From assembly GCF_017896165.1 (NCBI RefSeq), contig NZ_JAFCNB010000014.1, positions 1 to 64,000 on the forward strand: 64,000 nucleotides of DNA, read 5' to 3'. The stretch comes from Microbispora oryzae. GTDB lineage: Bacteria; Actinomycetota; Actinomycetes; Streptosporangiales; Streptosporangiaceae. Numbering within the stretch: the first letter of the stretch is position 1; every line of letters starts with the position of its first letter. Under the pieces are notes generated by a model. It saw only the letters and a program-made list of their open reading frames with translations, made no database searches and was not told the DNA's origin. This document shows positions 33,501 through 41,872 of the stretch, piece after piece. The translations under genes were made by a program, and so were the position numbers.

Positions 33501-34576
33501 GTCTCGGCGGGCTGCGGGGCCACCACCGTGAACGTCGCGGACTGGACGTCAGCGGTGTTGCCGGCCTTGTCGGTGGCCCGGTAGCGCACGGTGTGCTCGC
33601 CGACCTGGTTCACCGATACCGGAGTGGTGTAGGCCTGGAACGCGCCGCCGTCCAGGGCGTACTCGACCGTGTCGACACCGGACTCGGTGTCGGTGGCCGA
33701 GATGGTCACGGTGGCGGAGTCCACGTAGTCGCCATTGGCGTTCTTGTCGCCGGACACAGCCGCCGACACCGTCGGCGGGGTGGTGTCCTTGGGCTGCGGG
33801 GCCACCACCGTGAACGTCGCGGACTGGACGTCAGCGGTGTTGCCGGCCTTGTCGGTGGCCCGGTAGCGCACGGTGTGCTCGCCGACCTGGTTCACCGATA
33901 CCGGGGCGGTGTAGGCCTGGAACGCGCCACCGTCCAGGGCGTACTCGACCGTGTCGACACCGGACTCGGTGTCGGTGGCCGAGATGGTGACCGTGGCGGA
34001 GTCCACGTAGTCGCCATTGGCGTTCTTGTCGCCGGACACAGCCGCCGACACCGTCGGCGGCGTCGTGTCGGTGGGACCGGCGCTGGTGACCACGAGCTCG
34101 CCGACCATTCCCGCGTGACCCGGGATCATGCAGTAGTAGCGGTACGTTCCAGGGGTGAGGTTCACCTGAACCTCGTGCCTGCCCCCGGTCGCGTCGAAGG
34201 GGCTGGCGATGATGTCGACGCTGACGTCGTGGTTGTAGCCGGGGCTGGAGGTGTCGAACGTCAGCGTGTGCGTCATCCCGAAGGTGTTGCCGGTCGACGC
34301 GTTGGTCTCGAAGACGATCGTCGCAGGGCCGGCCGTCGCCGTGGTCGGCATGGACATGTACTCGGTGTAACTGTTGCCGGCGGTCCAGACGAGCGTCTGC
34401 TCCGCCGCCTGGCCGGCCTGCGGACTCTGGCTCTGTGCCGCGGCCCCGGCTCCCGACAGCCATACCGTCGGCAGCGCCACTGCCACCATCACCAGGGCCA
34501 CGCGTCCGAACGTGGCAGGGGTTCTGAGCGCTCTCCGCAATTCACTGAGGAAGTCCGAAAAGGATCTGATGCGCAT
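33215..34576 (-). CDS. secreted cupredoxin with two Ig-like repeats and a C-terminal module
   Basis: A 453-residue exported copper protein. Residues 1-47 hold a signal segment (FGRVALVMVAVALPTVWLSG). Residues about 60-165 are a plastocyanin-like domain with ligands H103, C149, H154 and M157 (YYCMIPGHAGM). Two nearly identical 94-residue OmpL47/Ig-like repeats follow (TPPTVSAAVSGDKNANGDYV in each), then a final roughly 95-residue module ending AYNAISCG that is shared with the first laccase across the gap. It probably passes electrons outside the cell, perhaps to or from the laccases. ATG 34576 has GAGAGG 10 nt upstream; six codons further up is a second ATG. Confidence 0.85.
   Translation of the reverse strand: MRIRSFSDFLSELRRALRTPATFGRVALVMVAVALPTVWLSGAGAAAQSQSPQAGQAAEQTLVWTAGNSYTEYMSMPTTATAGPATIVFETNASTGNTFGMTHTLTFDTSSPGYNHDVSVDIIASPFDATGGRHEVQVNLTPGTYRYYCMIPGHAGMVGELVVTSAGPTDTTPPTVSAAVSGDKNANGDYVDSATVTISATDTESGVDTVEYALDGGAFQAYTAPVSVNQVGEHTVRYRATDKAGNTADVQSATFTVVAPQPKDTTPPTVSAAVSGDKNANGDYVDSATVTISATDTESGVDTVEYALDGGAFQAYTTPVSVNQVGEHTVRYRATDKAGNTADVQSATFTVVAPQPAETPLTVTASSRCMGTSAYVAVTAVNDGDVPATVTLTSPYGTKTVADVAPGKQAYQSFNARAKQIGAGKVTVTGTSIINGKNVTTSYETAYNAISCG
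33511..34074. repeat. two tandem 282-bp in-frame repeats
   Basis: 33511-33792 and 33793-34074 are nearly identical at DNA level with a period of 282 bp (94 codons), encoding the two Ig-like repeats of the cupredoxin. Only scattered substitutions separate them, so the duplication is recent or is being homogenised. Confidence 0.85.
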
Positions 34577-35335
34577 ATACCGTGTACCTCTCATGATCTG
34601 ATGCGCCGGCCGGCGGACATCGCGCCTTGGCCGGGGTCACTCGGAGGCGTGCCGGGGGGGAGAGTTCGCGCACACGGGCGTCGCGGAACTCGGCCAGGCG
34701 GTGTCGGCCTCGGAGTGGTGGTAGGTCGGGCGGCCATGACGGGCGGCGTCGCCACGCCCGGAGTCAGGGCGACGTTTCCCTTACGGTCACGGCGCGGCGC
34801 CAGGCGGGTGGCCGGGGTGTGCGAAGAGGTCTCTTCGGCCCATCGTCCGCTCCTTCGGTTGTGGGGGGGTAACAGCAACCTTCGGAAGAACTGCCTGATC
34901 AGCCGCAGTGATGACCGGGCTCGCCGACGTCGGACGTGGCGCCGACCTCGTCGATTTCCTCGTCCCTGCGCCGATCGATCATTCCCGGTGACGGCAGCGG
35001 TGCCGTGACGTCCTACATCCCTTCAGAGGCTGGTGTCCGCTTCTCAGGCGCTTCGGCTGGAAACGTAACAGTCTGGCCGCATTTAGTCCACATTGATGAC
35101 AAAGTTAACTGCTTCGTTACCATATCTACGGAAGAGATCACTAAAGACCCGTTACGCCTCTGATGGAAGTGCCCTTACCACCTGCGCGAATTCCCCCGGA
35201 TCGGCTTGGCCGACGCCCTGCGGGCCCGGCCTTGAGATCTCGGCCTCATGTTGTATCCGCCGGCTCGCTGCCGGCATCACGGGACCACCCCCCTGCTCGT
35301 CGTACCCGGGCGAGTGCCGTCACCGATTGGGAACC
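34577..35335. other. 759-bp intergenic region between cupredoxin and laccase 1
   Basis: No convincing gene. The left 450 bp is very GC-rich with a run of seven G at 34863-34869. From about 35060 to 35165 the DNA becomes AT-rich (GTAACAGTC, TTGATGACA, GTTACCATATCT), which looks like promoter DNA serving the rightward laccase. The last 54 bp before the laccase start (35283-35335) are duplicated before laccase 2. The 13-mer GCTTCGGCTGGAA at 35051 recurs after laccase 2, near 37746. Confidence 0.5.
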
Positions 35336-36574
35336 ATGACCGAGAAAAGCACTGATGTTAGGCGGCGCCTGTTCTCCCGGCGGGCCTTCACCGCCACCGC
35401 GGCGACGGCCGCCGTGATCGCGCCGTTCGCCGTGGTGAGTAAAGCCACCGCGGAGCCCGCCGGTAAGACTGCGGGCAAGACTGCGGGCGAGCCGGGTGAG
35501 GTCCGGCGCATCACCCTTTATGTGGAGAACATGCCGGACGGTCAGATGGGCTACGGCCTGGAGCCCGGCAAGCCCACGATCCCCGGCCCCCTCATCGAGA
35601 TGATCGAGGGGGAGACTCTCGAGATCGAGCTGGTCAACAACGCCGACGTGACCGCCAGCCTGCACGCGCACGGAGTCGACTACGAGGCGACCAGCGACGG
35701 CACGCGGATGAACGACAGTGTGGTGGAGCCGGGAGGCCGGTACGTCTACACCTGGCGCACCCACGCCCCGGCCACCCGCTCGGACGGCACCATCGCGGCC
35801 GGCAGTGCGGGTTACTGGCACTATCACGATCATGTGGTGGGGACCGACCACGGCACGGGCGGCATCCTGCGCGGGCTCTACGGGCCGCTGGTGGTGCGCC
35901 GCACGGGTGACGTGCTCCCGGACAAGACCTTCACCGTCGTCTTCAACGACATGAAGACCAACAACCTCACCCCGGCGCCCGACTTCACCGCCAAGCTCGG
36001 CGAACGAGTGGAGTTCGTCGTCGTCGCCCACGGCAACCTCTTCCACACCTTCCACATCCACGGGCACCGCTGGGCCGACAACCGCACCGGCATGCTCAAG
36101 GACCTGGAGGAGCAGAGCCGGATCATCGACACCAAGACCACAGGTCCCGCCGAGTCCTTCGGCTTCCAAGTGATCGCCGGCGAATACGTCGGCCCCGGAA
36201 TGTGGATGTACCACTGCCACGTACAGGGCCACTCCGACGCGGGGATGGCCGGGACGTTCATGGTGACCGGCGCCGCGAGCGAGAAAGTGCCGCTGACCGT
36301 TACCGCCTCGTCCCGCTGCGTGGGCCCGTCGGTGTACGTCGCGGTCACGGCCGTCAACGACGGCGACGTGCCGGCGACCGTGACGCTGACCACCCCGTAC
36401 GGCACCAAGACCGTGGCCGACGTGGCCCCGGGCAAGCAGGCGTACCAGTCCTTCAACGCGCGGGCCAAGCAGATCGGCGCGGGCAAGGTCACTGTCACGG
36501 GCACCTCGTTGATCAATGGCAAGCAGGTCACCACGTCTTACGAGACCGCCTACAACGCGATCAGCTGCGGCTGA
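35336..36574 (+). CDS. two-domain small laccase with extra C-terminal module (copy 1)
   Basis: A 412-residue secreted multicopper oxidase of the small-laccase (SLAC) type. A Tat signal ([20 protein letters not shown]) precedes the body. Copper motifs are LHAHGVD (H110, H112), YWHYHDH (H162, H164), [10 protein letters not shown] (H237, H240, H242) and [13 protein letters not shown] (H293, C294, H295, H299, M304), so T1 and trinuclear sites are complete, acting as a trimer in known members. Residues about 317-412 are an added module ending AYNAISCG, absent from SLAC but shared with the cupredoxin. It oxidises phenols or metals using oxygen. ATG 35336 has GGGAA upstream. Confidence 0.93.
   Translation: MTEKSTDVRRRLFSRRAFTATAATAAVIAPFAVVSKATAEPAGKTAGKTAGEPGEVRRITLYVENMPDGQMGYGLEPGKPTIPGPLIEMIEGETLEIELVNNADVTASLHAHGVDYEATSDGTRMNDSVVEPGGRYVYTWRTHAPATRSDGTIAAGSAGYWHYHDHVVGTDHGTGGILRGLYGPLVVRRTGDVLPDKTFTVVFNDMKTNNLTPAPDFTAKLGERVEFVVVAHGNLFHTFHIHGHRWADNRTGMLKDLEEQSRIIDTKTTGPAESFGFQVIAGEYVGPGMWMYHCHVQGHSDAGMAGTFMVTGAASEKVPLTVTASSRCVGPSVYVAVTAVNDGDVPATVTLTTPYGTKTVADVAPGKQAYQSFNARAKQIGAGKVTVTGTSLINGKQVTTSYETAYNAISCG
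36288..36574 (+). repeat. inverted copy B of the 285-bp C-terminal module
   Basis: The 3' end of laccase 1, nearly identical in inverted orientation to 33215-33500. Differences are a handful of substitutions (for example TSLINGKQV versus TSIINGKNV). Orientation and identity imply gene conversion or recombination between convergent copies. Confidence 0.85.
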
Positions 36575-36667
36575 CGCGGCTTCGAATTTCCTTCTCTCCT
36601 GCGCAAATCTCACGGACCACCCCCCTGCTCGTCGTACCCGGGCGAGTGCCGTCACCGATTGGGAACC

Positions 36668-37717
36668 ATGACCGAGAAAAGCACTGATGTGACGCGACGC
36701 CTGTTCTCCCGGCGGGCCTTCACCGCCACGGCGGCGACGGCCGCCGTGATCGCGCCGTTCGCCGTGGTGAGTCAGGCCACCGCGGAGCCCGCCGGTAAGA
36801 CTGCGGGCAAGACCGCGGGCGAGCCGGGTGAGGTCCGGCGCATCACCCTTTATGTGGAGAACATGCCGGACGGTCAGATGGGCTACGGCCTGGAGCCCGG
36901 CAAGCCCACGATCCCCGGCCCCCTCATCGAGATGATCGAGGGGGAGACTCTCGAGATCGAGCTGGTCAACAACGCCGACGTGACCGCCAGCCTGCACGCG
37001 CACGGAGTCGACTACGAGGCGACCAGCGACGGCACGCGGATGAACGACAGTGTGGTGGAGCCGGGAGGCCGGTACGTCTACACCTGGCGCACCCACGCCC
37101 CGGCCACCCGCTCGGACGGCACCATCGCGGCCGGCAGTGCGGGTTACTGGCACTATCACGATCATGTGGTGGGGACCGACCACGGCACGGGCGGCATCCT
37201 GCGCGGGCTCTACGGGCCGCTGGTGGTGCGCCGCACGGGTGACGTGCTCCCGGACAAGACCTTCACCGTCGTCTTCAACGACATGAAGACCAACAACCTC
37301 ACCCCGGCGCCCGACTTCACCGCCAAGCTCGGCGAACGAGTGGAGTTCGTCGTCGTCGCCCACGGCAACCTCTTCCACACCTTCCACATCCACGGGCACC
37401 GCTGGGCCGACAACCGCACCGGCATGCTGAAAGACCCGGAGGAGCAGAGCCGGATCATCGACACCAAGACCACAGGTCCCGCCGAGTCCTTCGGCTTCCA
37501 AGTGATCGCCGGCGAACGCGTCGGCCCCGGAATGTGGATGTACCACTGCCACGTACAGGGCCACTCCGACGCGGGGATGGCCGGGACGCTCATGGTGACC
37601 GACGCGGACGGGAACGTTCCGGGCCACTCCATGGACGACATGCCGGAGCCCTCGATGAGTGTGATGCCGAGCCACTCCATGGACGACATGGCGGGCCATT
37701 CCATGGACGGCATGTAA
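36668..37717 (+). CDS. two-domain small laccase with Met/His-rich tail (copy 2)
   Basis: A 349-residue near-twin of copy 1 (differences such as VTRRLFS, VSQATAE, LKDPEEQ, GERVGPG). All copper motifs are kept. Instead of the added module it ends in a low-complexity tail with repeated HSMDDM / HSMDGM and SMSVMPS units: five Met/His-rich elements in about 35 residues. Such Met-His motifs bind copper in other secreted copper proteins. Tat-exported by its twin-Arg signal. Same upstream 53 bp as copy 1, so the same regulation is expected. Overall length otherwise matches SLAC. Confidence 0.93.
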   Translation: MTEKSTDVTRRLFSRRAFTATAATAAVIAPFAVVSQATAEPAGKTAGKTAGEPGEVRRITLYVENMPDGQMGYGLEPGKPTIPGPLIEMIEGETLEIELVNNADVTASLHAHGVDYEATSDGTRMNDSVVEPGGRYVYTWRTHAPATRSDGTIAAGSAGYWHYHDHVVGTDHGTGGILRGLYGPLVVRRTGDVLPDKTFTVVFNDMKTNNLTPAPDFTAKLGERVEFVVVAHGNLFHTFHIHGHRWADNRTGMLKDPEEQSRIIDTKTTGPAESFGFQVIAGERVGPGMWMYHCHVQGHSDAGMAGTLMVTDADGNVPGHSMDDMPEPSMSVMPSHSMDDMAGHSMDGM

Positions 37718-37728
37718 CGGCGACGCCG

Positions 37729-37845
37729 TCATACGTCCGGAGAGGCTTCGGCTGGAAGCACTCCCTGTGCCATGAAGATCTCTTCGCGGGCCCGGTCGAG
37801 CGCGGCGAGGACGGCGCCGCGCGACACCGGCTCGCCCGGCGTCAC
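37729..37845 (-). CDS. 38-residue ORF coupled to the NRPS-like gene
   Basis: GTG at 37845 overlaps the NRPS stop (GTGA) and opens a frame encoding a short helical peptide containing GAVLAALDRAREEIFMAQG, ending PDV at TGA 37729-37731. Composition looks coding and not antisense to another gene except its last bases, near the laccase-2 end. It may be the surviving N-terminus of a gene cut off when the laccase block arrived, or a genuine small protein. I do not recognise it. Confidence 0.35.
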   Translation of the reverse strand: MTPGEPVSRGAVLAALDRAREEIFMAQGVLPAEASPDV

Positions 37846-40800
37846 TCGGCCGGAGCCCACGCCGTGATCGGGTTGCCGAACCAGCGGGTCTGGGGCGGGA
37901 CGGACTCGCCGCGCATCACCAGCGCCGCCGGACCGATCGTGGTGTCCGCCCCGACCTGGGCCGCGGGGAGGACGACCCCGTGCGGACCGAGCGTGGCCCC
38001 CCTCTGGAGGTCCACCGTGTCGATGCTCATGACCCGGTCATGGAACAGATGGGTCTGCAACACGCAGCCGCGGTTCACGCTCACGCCGTCGCCGAGCGTG
38101 ATCAGATCGGCCTCGGGCAGCCAGTAGGTGGCGCACGTCACCCCCCGCCCGATCCGCGCGCCCAGAGAGCGCAGCCAGAGGTTGAGCGGTGCGGTGCCCA
38201 GCCATGGCTCGGCGAACCACGGGGCGGCGAGCACCTCGACGAAGTTGTCCGCCAGCTCGTTGCGCCACACGAACGAGCTCCACAGGGGGCGGTTGCCGGC
38301 GCGGATGCGGCCGACGATCGCCCACTTGGCCAGGCTGGCGACCGCCGCGGCCACCACGCCCGCGCCGAGCAGGACCACTCCGCCGAGGAGTCCCGCGGCA
38401 GCGAAGCCGTACGTCGCGGAGAGTCGTTCGAGGACCGCAAGGACGAGCACGGCCAGGGCCACCGTGGCCGTGGCGGGGACGAGGCGGCAGAGCTCGACCG
38501 CCGCGCGCGCGACCTTCAACCGCAAGGGCGGATCGTAGGTGCGGGTCCGGTCGCCGTCCTCGACCGTACGGCGGAGCCTGACCGGCGGCATGCCGAGATA
38601 GGACGAGCCGGCCTTGGCCTTCTTCGGTGCCGCCGACAGGACGCCGACCAGCCCGTCCTTGGGCACCTTGCGGCCCGGGGCGGTCATCCCCGAGTTGCCG
38701 AGGAAGGCCCGCTTGCCGATGCGCGCGCTCGCGATCCGCAGGCGGCCACCCTCGAGCTCGTACGGCGCGACCATGGTGTCGTCGGCGAGGAACGCGCCGT
38801 CGCCGACCGAGGTCATCGACGGCAGCGCCAGTACGGTGGACAACTCGACGTCGCGGCCGACCCTCATGCCGAGGGCACGGAGCCACGACGGGGTGAGCAC
38901 GCTCGCGTACAGCGGAAACAGCCACACACGGGCCATCGCCATGAGATGGCCGCTCGCCCACGCCTGCCACGCCTGGCGGCTGTGGACGGGGTGGCTGCCC
39001 TCGCGCAGCCCGAGCGCGAGCAGCCGGACGCTCGCGATGGTCGCCAGGGCGAACGCGGCCATCGAGGCGAGCGTCGCGAGTGGAACGCCGTACAGCGCCG
39101 AGATCAGCGGTGTGGAGCTCCCACGCAGGAAGGCGGCCAGCACCGCGACGCCGGGGACGGCGGCGGCCACCGGCAGGAGGCTCAGCACCAGCGCGGACAC
39201 GCCGTAGACGGCCAGCCAGCGGCCGGTGCGCGCCGGGCGGTCCTCGGTCTTGCGGGCCTTGCCCTGCCGTACGGCCGGCGCCCCCGCCCACCGCTCGCCG
39301 GACGGCACGGTCCCCGCGACCGCGGATCCGGGAGCGATCTGGGCGTTCTTGCCGATCTTCGCGCCGGGAAGCAGGGTCGAGCGTGACCCCACCGTCGCGC
39401 CGGAACCGATGCGGATGCCGCCGATGTGGACACGGTCGCCGTCATACCAATATCCGCTCAGGTCCACCTCGGGTTCGACCGCGGCGTCGGCGCCCAGGCG
39501 CAACATGCCGGTGATCGGAGGCGGGGAGTGCAGGTCGGCGTTCTGGCCGATGCGCGCCCCGAGCGCCCGCGCGTAGTAGGTGACCCATGGGGCGCCCGAC
39601 AGGCCGGGGACGCCCAGACGGGCGGCGAGCTGCTCGGCGAACCACAGCCGCAGGTGTACGTGGCCGCCACGGGGGTGGCTTCCCGGCTTCACCCCGCGCA
39701 GCAGAATCCGGGCGCCGCAGGCCGCGACGGCCATGCGTCCCGCGGGGGAGAAGAACAGCAGCCACCCGGCCAGCACCCAGCCCCAGGGGACCGCCGGCGC
39801 CCAGGGCAGGGAGACCACGTTGTTCAGCGTGGCCAGCGCGGTCAGCCAGCGCAGCCCGCTGACCGTGAGGAGCGGCAGCATCAGCGCCGCCTGCGCGACG
39901 GCCGCCCGCCGGGGCATCGGAGTGACGACCCGGCCGGTGGTGGCGGCCTTAGTGCCCGGCGAAGCGGACAGGTGGGCCGCGAGTGCGCCGAGCGTCGGAT
40001 GATCGTAGATGTCGGCGACGGCGGCGGCCGGATATTCGGCGCGCAGCGCGGACGCCAGCCGTGCCGCGGCGAGGCTGGTGCCGCCCTCGGAGAAGAAGTC
40101 GGCGCCGGGGCCGGCCGGGGTGACGCCGAGGACCTGTTCCCAGTGATCGGCCAGCCGTCGCTCGGTCTCGGTCAGCTCTCCGTCCGGCGCGCCGGACGCC
40201 TCCGCGGTGGGCAGCGGCCAGGGCAGCGCATCGCGGTCGATCTTGCCGGAGGTACGGGTCGGCAGGCCCTCCACGAGCGCCAGGCGCGGCACGAGCGCGG
40301 CGGGAAGCGCCTGGCGCAGCAGGCCGGTCGCGGTCTCGTGGTCGAAGTCGCCGGTCGGGACGACGTAGCCGATGAGAAGCTGATTGCCCGCGCCCGCCGT
40401 ACGGACCGCCGCGGCGGCACCGGAGACGCCGGGAAGCGCCTGCAGCGCCGCGTCGACCTCGCCCAGCTCGATGCGCCGGCCGCCGAGCTTGATCTGCTCG
40501 TCCGCCCGGCCGTTGAAGATCAGCCCGTCCGCTTCGGCGCGGACCAGGTCGCCGCTGCGGTAGGCCCGTTCCCAGCCGAGTGACGGCAGGGGGGCGTACT
40601 TCTCCGCGTCCTTCTCCTGGTCGAGGTAACGCGCCAGACCCACGCCGCCGATGACGAGCTCGCCCGTCTCGCCCATGGCGACGGGCTCGCCGGCGGCGTC
40701 GACGATGGCGAGGTCCCACCCGTCGAGCGGAAGGCCGATGCGCACCGGCCCTTCACCCGACATCCGTGCGGCGCAGGCCACGACGGTCGCCTCGGTGGGC

Positions 40801-41705
40801 CCGTAGGTGTTCCAGACCTCCCGGCCCGGTACGGCGAGGCGTTCGGCCAGCTCGGACGGGCACGCCTCGCCGCCGAAGATCAGCAGGCGGACCCGGTCGA
40901 GCGAGTCCGCCGGCCACAGGGCCGCCAGCGTCGGCACCGTGGAGACGATCGTGATGCCCTTGTCCACCAGCCACGGGCCGAGATCCATGCCGGTCCGCAC
41001 CAGCGCGCGCGGAGCGGCCACCAGGCACGCGCCGTGCCGCCAGGCCAGCCACATCTCCTCACACGAGGCGTCGAAGGCGACGGAAAGACCGGCGAGCACC
41101 CGGTCGCCGGGGCCGATCGCCCGGTCCGGAAGGAACAGCCGGGCCTCGGCGTCCACGAACGCCGCCGCGCTGCGGTGCGTCACCGCGACGCCCTTCGGCT
41201 TGCCGGTGGACCCCGAGGTGAAGATGATCCAGGCGTCGTCGTCCAGGCCGGGAGGTCCCGGCCGGCCCCCGGGCGTGCCGGTCACCTTGACGGTCTCCCC
41301 GATGACGGCGCACACGGCCGCCTCGGAGAAGACCAGTTCGGCCCGCTCGTCCGGGTCGTCCGCGTCGACGGGGACGTAGGCGGCCCCGGCCGTCAGGACG
41401 GCGAGGATCGCGACATAGAGACCGGCGGTGCCGGACGGACGGCGCACCCCGACACGGTCGCCGGGGCCGATCCCCGCCGCGACCAGCTCGCCCGCCATCC
41501 GGTCCACCTCGGCCCGCAGCCCGAGGTAGTCGAGCCGGGTGCGGCCGTCGTCGAGCGCGAGCGCGTGCGGGTGACGCCGCGCCGTACGGTCCAGGACGTC
41601 CACGAGGGTCCTCGGCCGGGGAGCCGCTCCACTCGACAGGAACACGGCGCGGGTGTCCCAGACGAAGCCGGCGGCGTGGCCGGAGTCCGCGATGGAAGGA
41701 CGCAA
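37842..41705 (-). CDS. Pls/PosA-like single-module NRPS with membrane and LbetaH domains
   Basis: About 1287 residues. An adenylation domain carries A3 IIFTSGSTGKPKG (about 160-172), FDASCEEMW, A5 NTYGPTEATV, A7 YRSGDLVR, A8 GRADEQIKLGGRRIELGEV and A10 TSGKIDRDALP. A carrier domain follows with GGTSL (Ser about 544). The remaining 650 residues alternate membrane helices with left-handed beta-helix hexapeptide repeats (IGSGATVGSRSTLLPGAKIG), as in Pls/PosA-family proteins related to epsilon-poly-lysine synthetase. FDxS with Asp fits an alpha-amino acid. No condensation domain. TTG 41705 has GAGGAGAG upstream; ATG 41828 is the alternative. Confidence 0.85.
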   Translation of the reverse strand: MRPSIADSGHAAGFVWDTRAVFLSSGAAPRPRTLVDVLDRTARRHPHALALDDGRTRLDYLGLRAEVDRMAGELVAAGIGPGDRVGVRRPSGTAGLYVAILAVLTAGAAYVPVDADDPDERAELVFSEAAVCAVIGETVKVTGTPGGRPGPPGLDDDAWIIFTSGSTGKPKGVAVTHRSAAAFVDAEARLFLPDRAIGPGDRVLAGLSVAFDASCEEMWLAWRHGACLVAAPRALVRTGMDLGPWLVDKGITIVSTVPTLAALWPADSLDRVRLLIFGGEACPSELAERLAVPGREVWNTYGPTEATVVACAARMSGEGPVRIGLPLDGWDLAIVDAAGEPVAMGETGELVIGGVGLARYLDQEKDAEKYAPLPSLGWERAYRSGDLVRAEADGLIFNGRADEQIKLGGRRIELGEVDAALQALPGVSGAAAAVRTAGAGNQLLIGYVVPTGDFDHETATGLLRQALPAALVPRLALVEGLPTRTSGKIDRDALPWPLPTAEASGAPDGELTETERRLADHWEQVLGVTPAGPGADFFSEGGTSLAAARLASALRAEYPAAAVADIYDHPTLGALAAHLSASPGTKAATTGRVVTPMPRRAAVAQAALMLPLLTVSGLRWLTALATLNNVVSLPWAPAVPWGWVLAGWLLFFSPAGRMAVAACGARILLRGVKPGSHPRGGHVHLRLWFAEQLAARLGVPGLSGAPWVTYYARALGARIGQNADLHSPPPITGMLRLGADAAVEPEVDLSGYWYDGDRVHIGGIRIGSGATVGSRSTLLPGAKIGKNAQIAPGSAVAGTVPSGERWAGAPAVRQGKARKTEDRPARTGRWLAVYGVSALVLSLLPVAAAVPGVAVLAAFLRGSSTPLISALYGVPLATLASMAAFALATIASVRLLALGLREGSHPVHSRQAWQAWASGHLMAMARVWLFPLYASVLTPSWLRALGMRVGRDVELSTVLALPSMTSVGDGAFLADDTMVAPYELEGGRLRIASARIGKRAFLGNSGMTAPGRKVPKDGLVGVLSAAPKKAKAGSSYLGMPPVRLRRTVEDGDRTRTYDPPLRLKVARAAVELCRLVPATATVALAVLVLAVLERLSATYGFAAAGLLGGVVLLGAGVVAAAVASLAKWAIVGRIRAGNRPLWSSFVWRNELADNFVEVLAAPWFAEPWLGTAPLNLWLRSLGARIGRGVTCATYWLPEADLITLGDGVSVNRGCVLQTHLFHDRVMSIDTVDLQRGATLGPHGVVLPAAQVGADTTIGPAALVMRGESVPPQTRWFGNPITAWAPAE

Positions 41706-41872
41706 CGGGCTCTCCTCGATGTCCGCGTGCCTGGCAGTGGCTCCCCCGAGGGGGATCGCGCGTACCGCGCGGGCATCAAGCCCTTCGCCCTGATCGTTAC
41801 GAGGGTCGGAACGACTGACAATATGCATCTATTCCATGAACAATAGCCAAACCCCGGTAGATGTCGCGATCG

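Larger units (their letters stand above)
35283..37604. repeat. tandem duplication, 1332-bp period, carrying two laccase genes
   Basis: From about 35283 to 36272 and again from about 36615 to 37604 the DNA is nearly identical, including 53 bp upstream of each start codon. The two units are separated by the extra C-terminal module of the first gene and a short spacer. Confidence 0.88.

Noticed and set aside
34651-35008. Possible gene in the cupredoxin-laccase gap
   Set aside because: Frames there are Arg/Gly-rich, lack ribosome sites and recognisable motifs, and end in low-complexity G-runs.
35246-37732. An 828-codon open frame on the minus strand across both laccases
   Set aside because: It is antisense to two clearly real laccase genes, with His/Val/Gly-rich mirror composition and internal duplication that simply copies the repeat. 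No motif or ribosome site.
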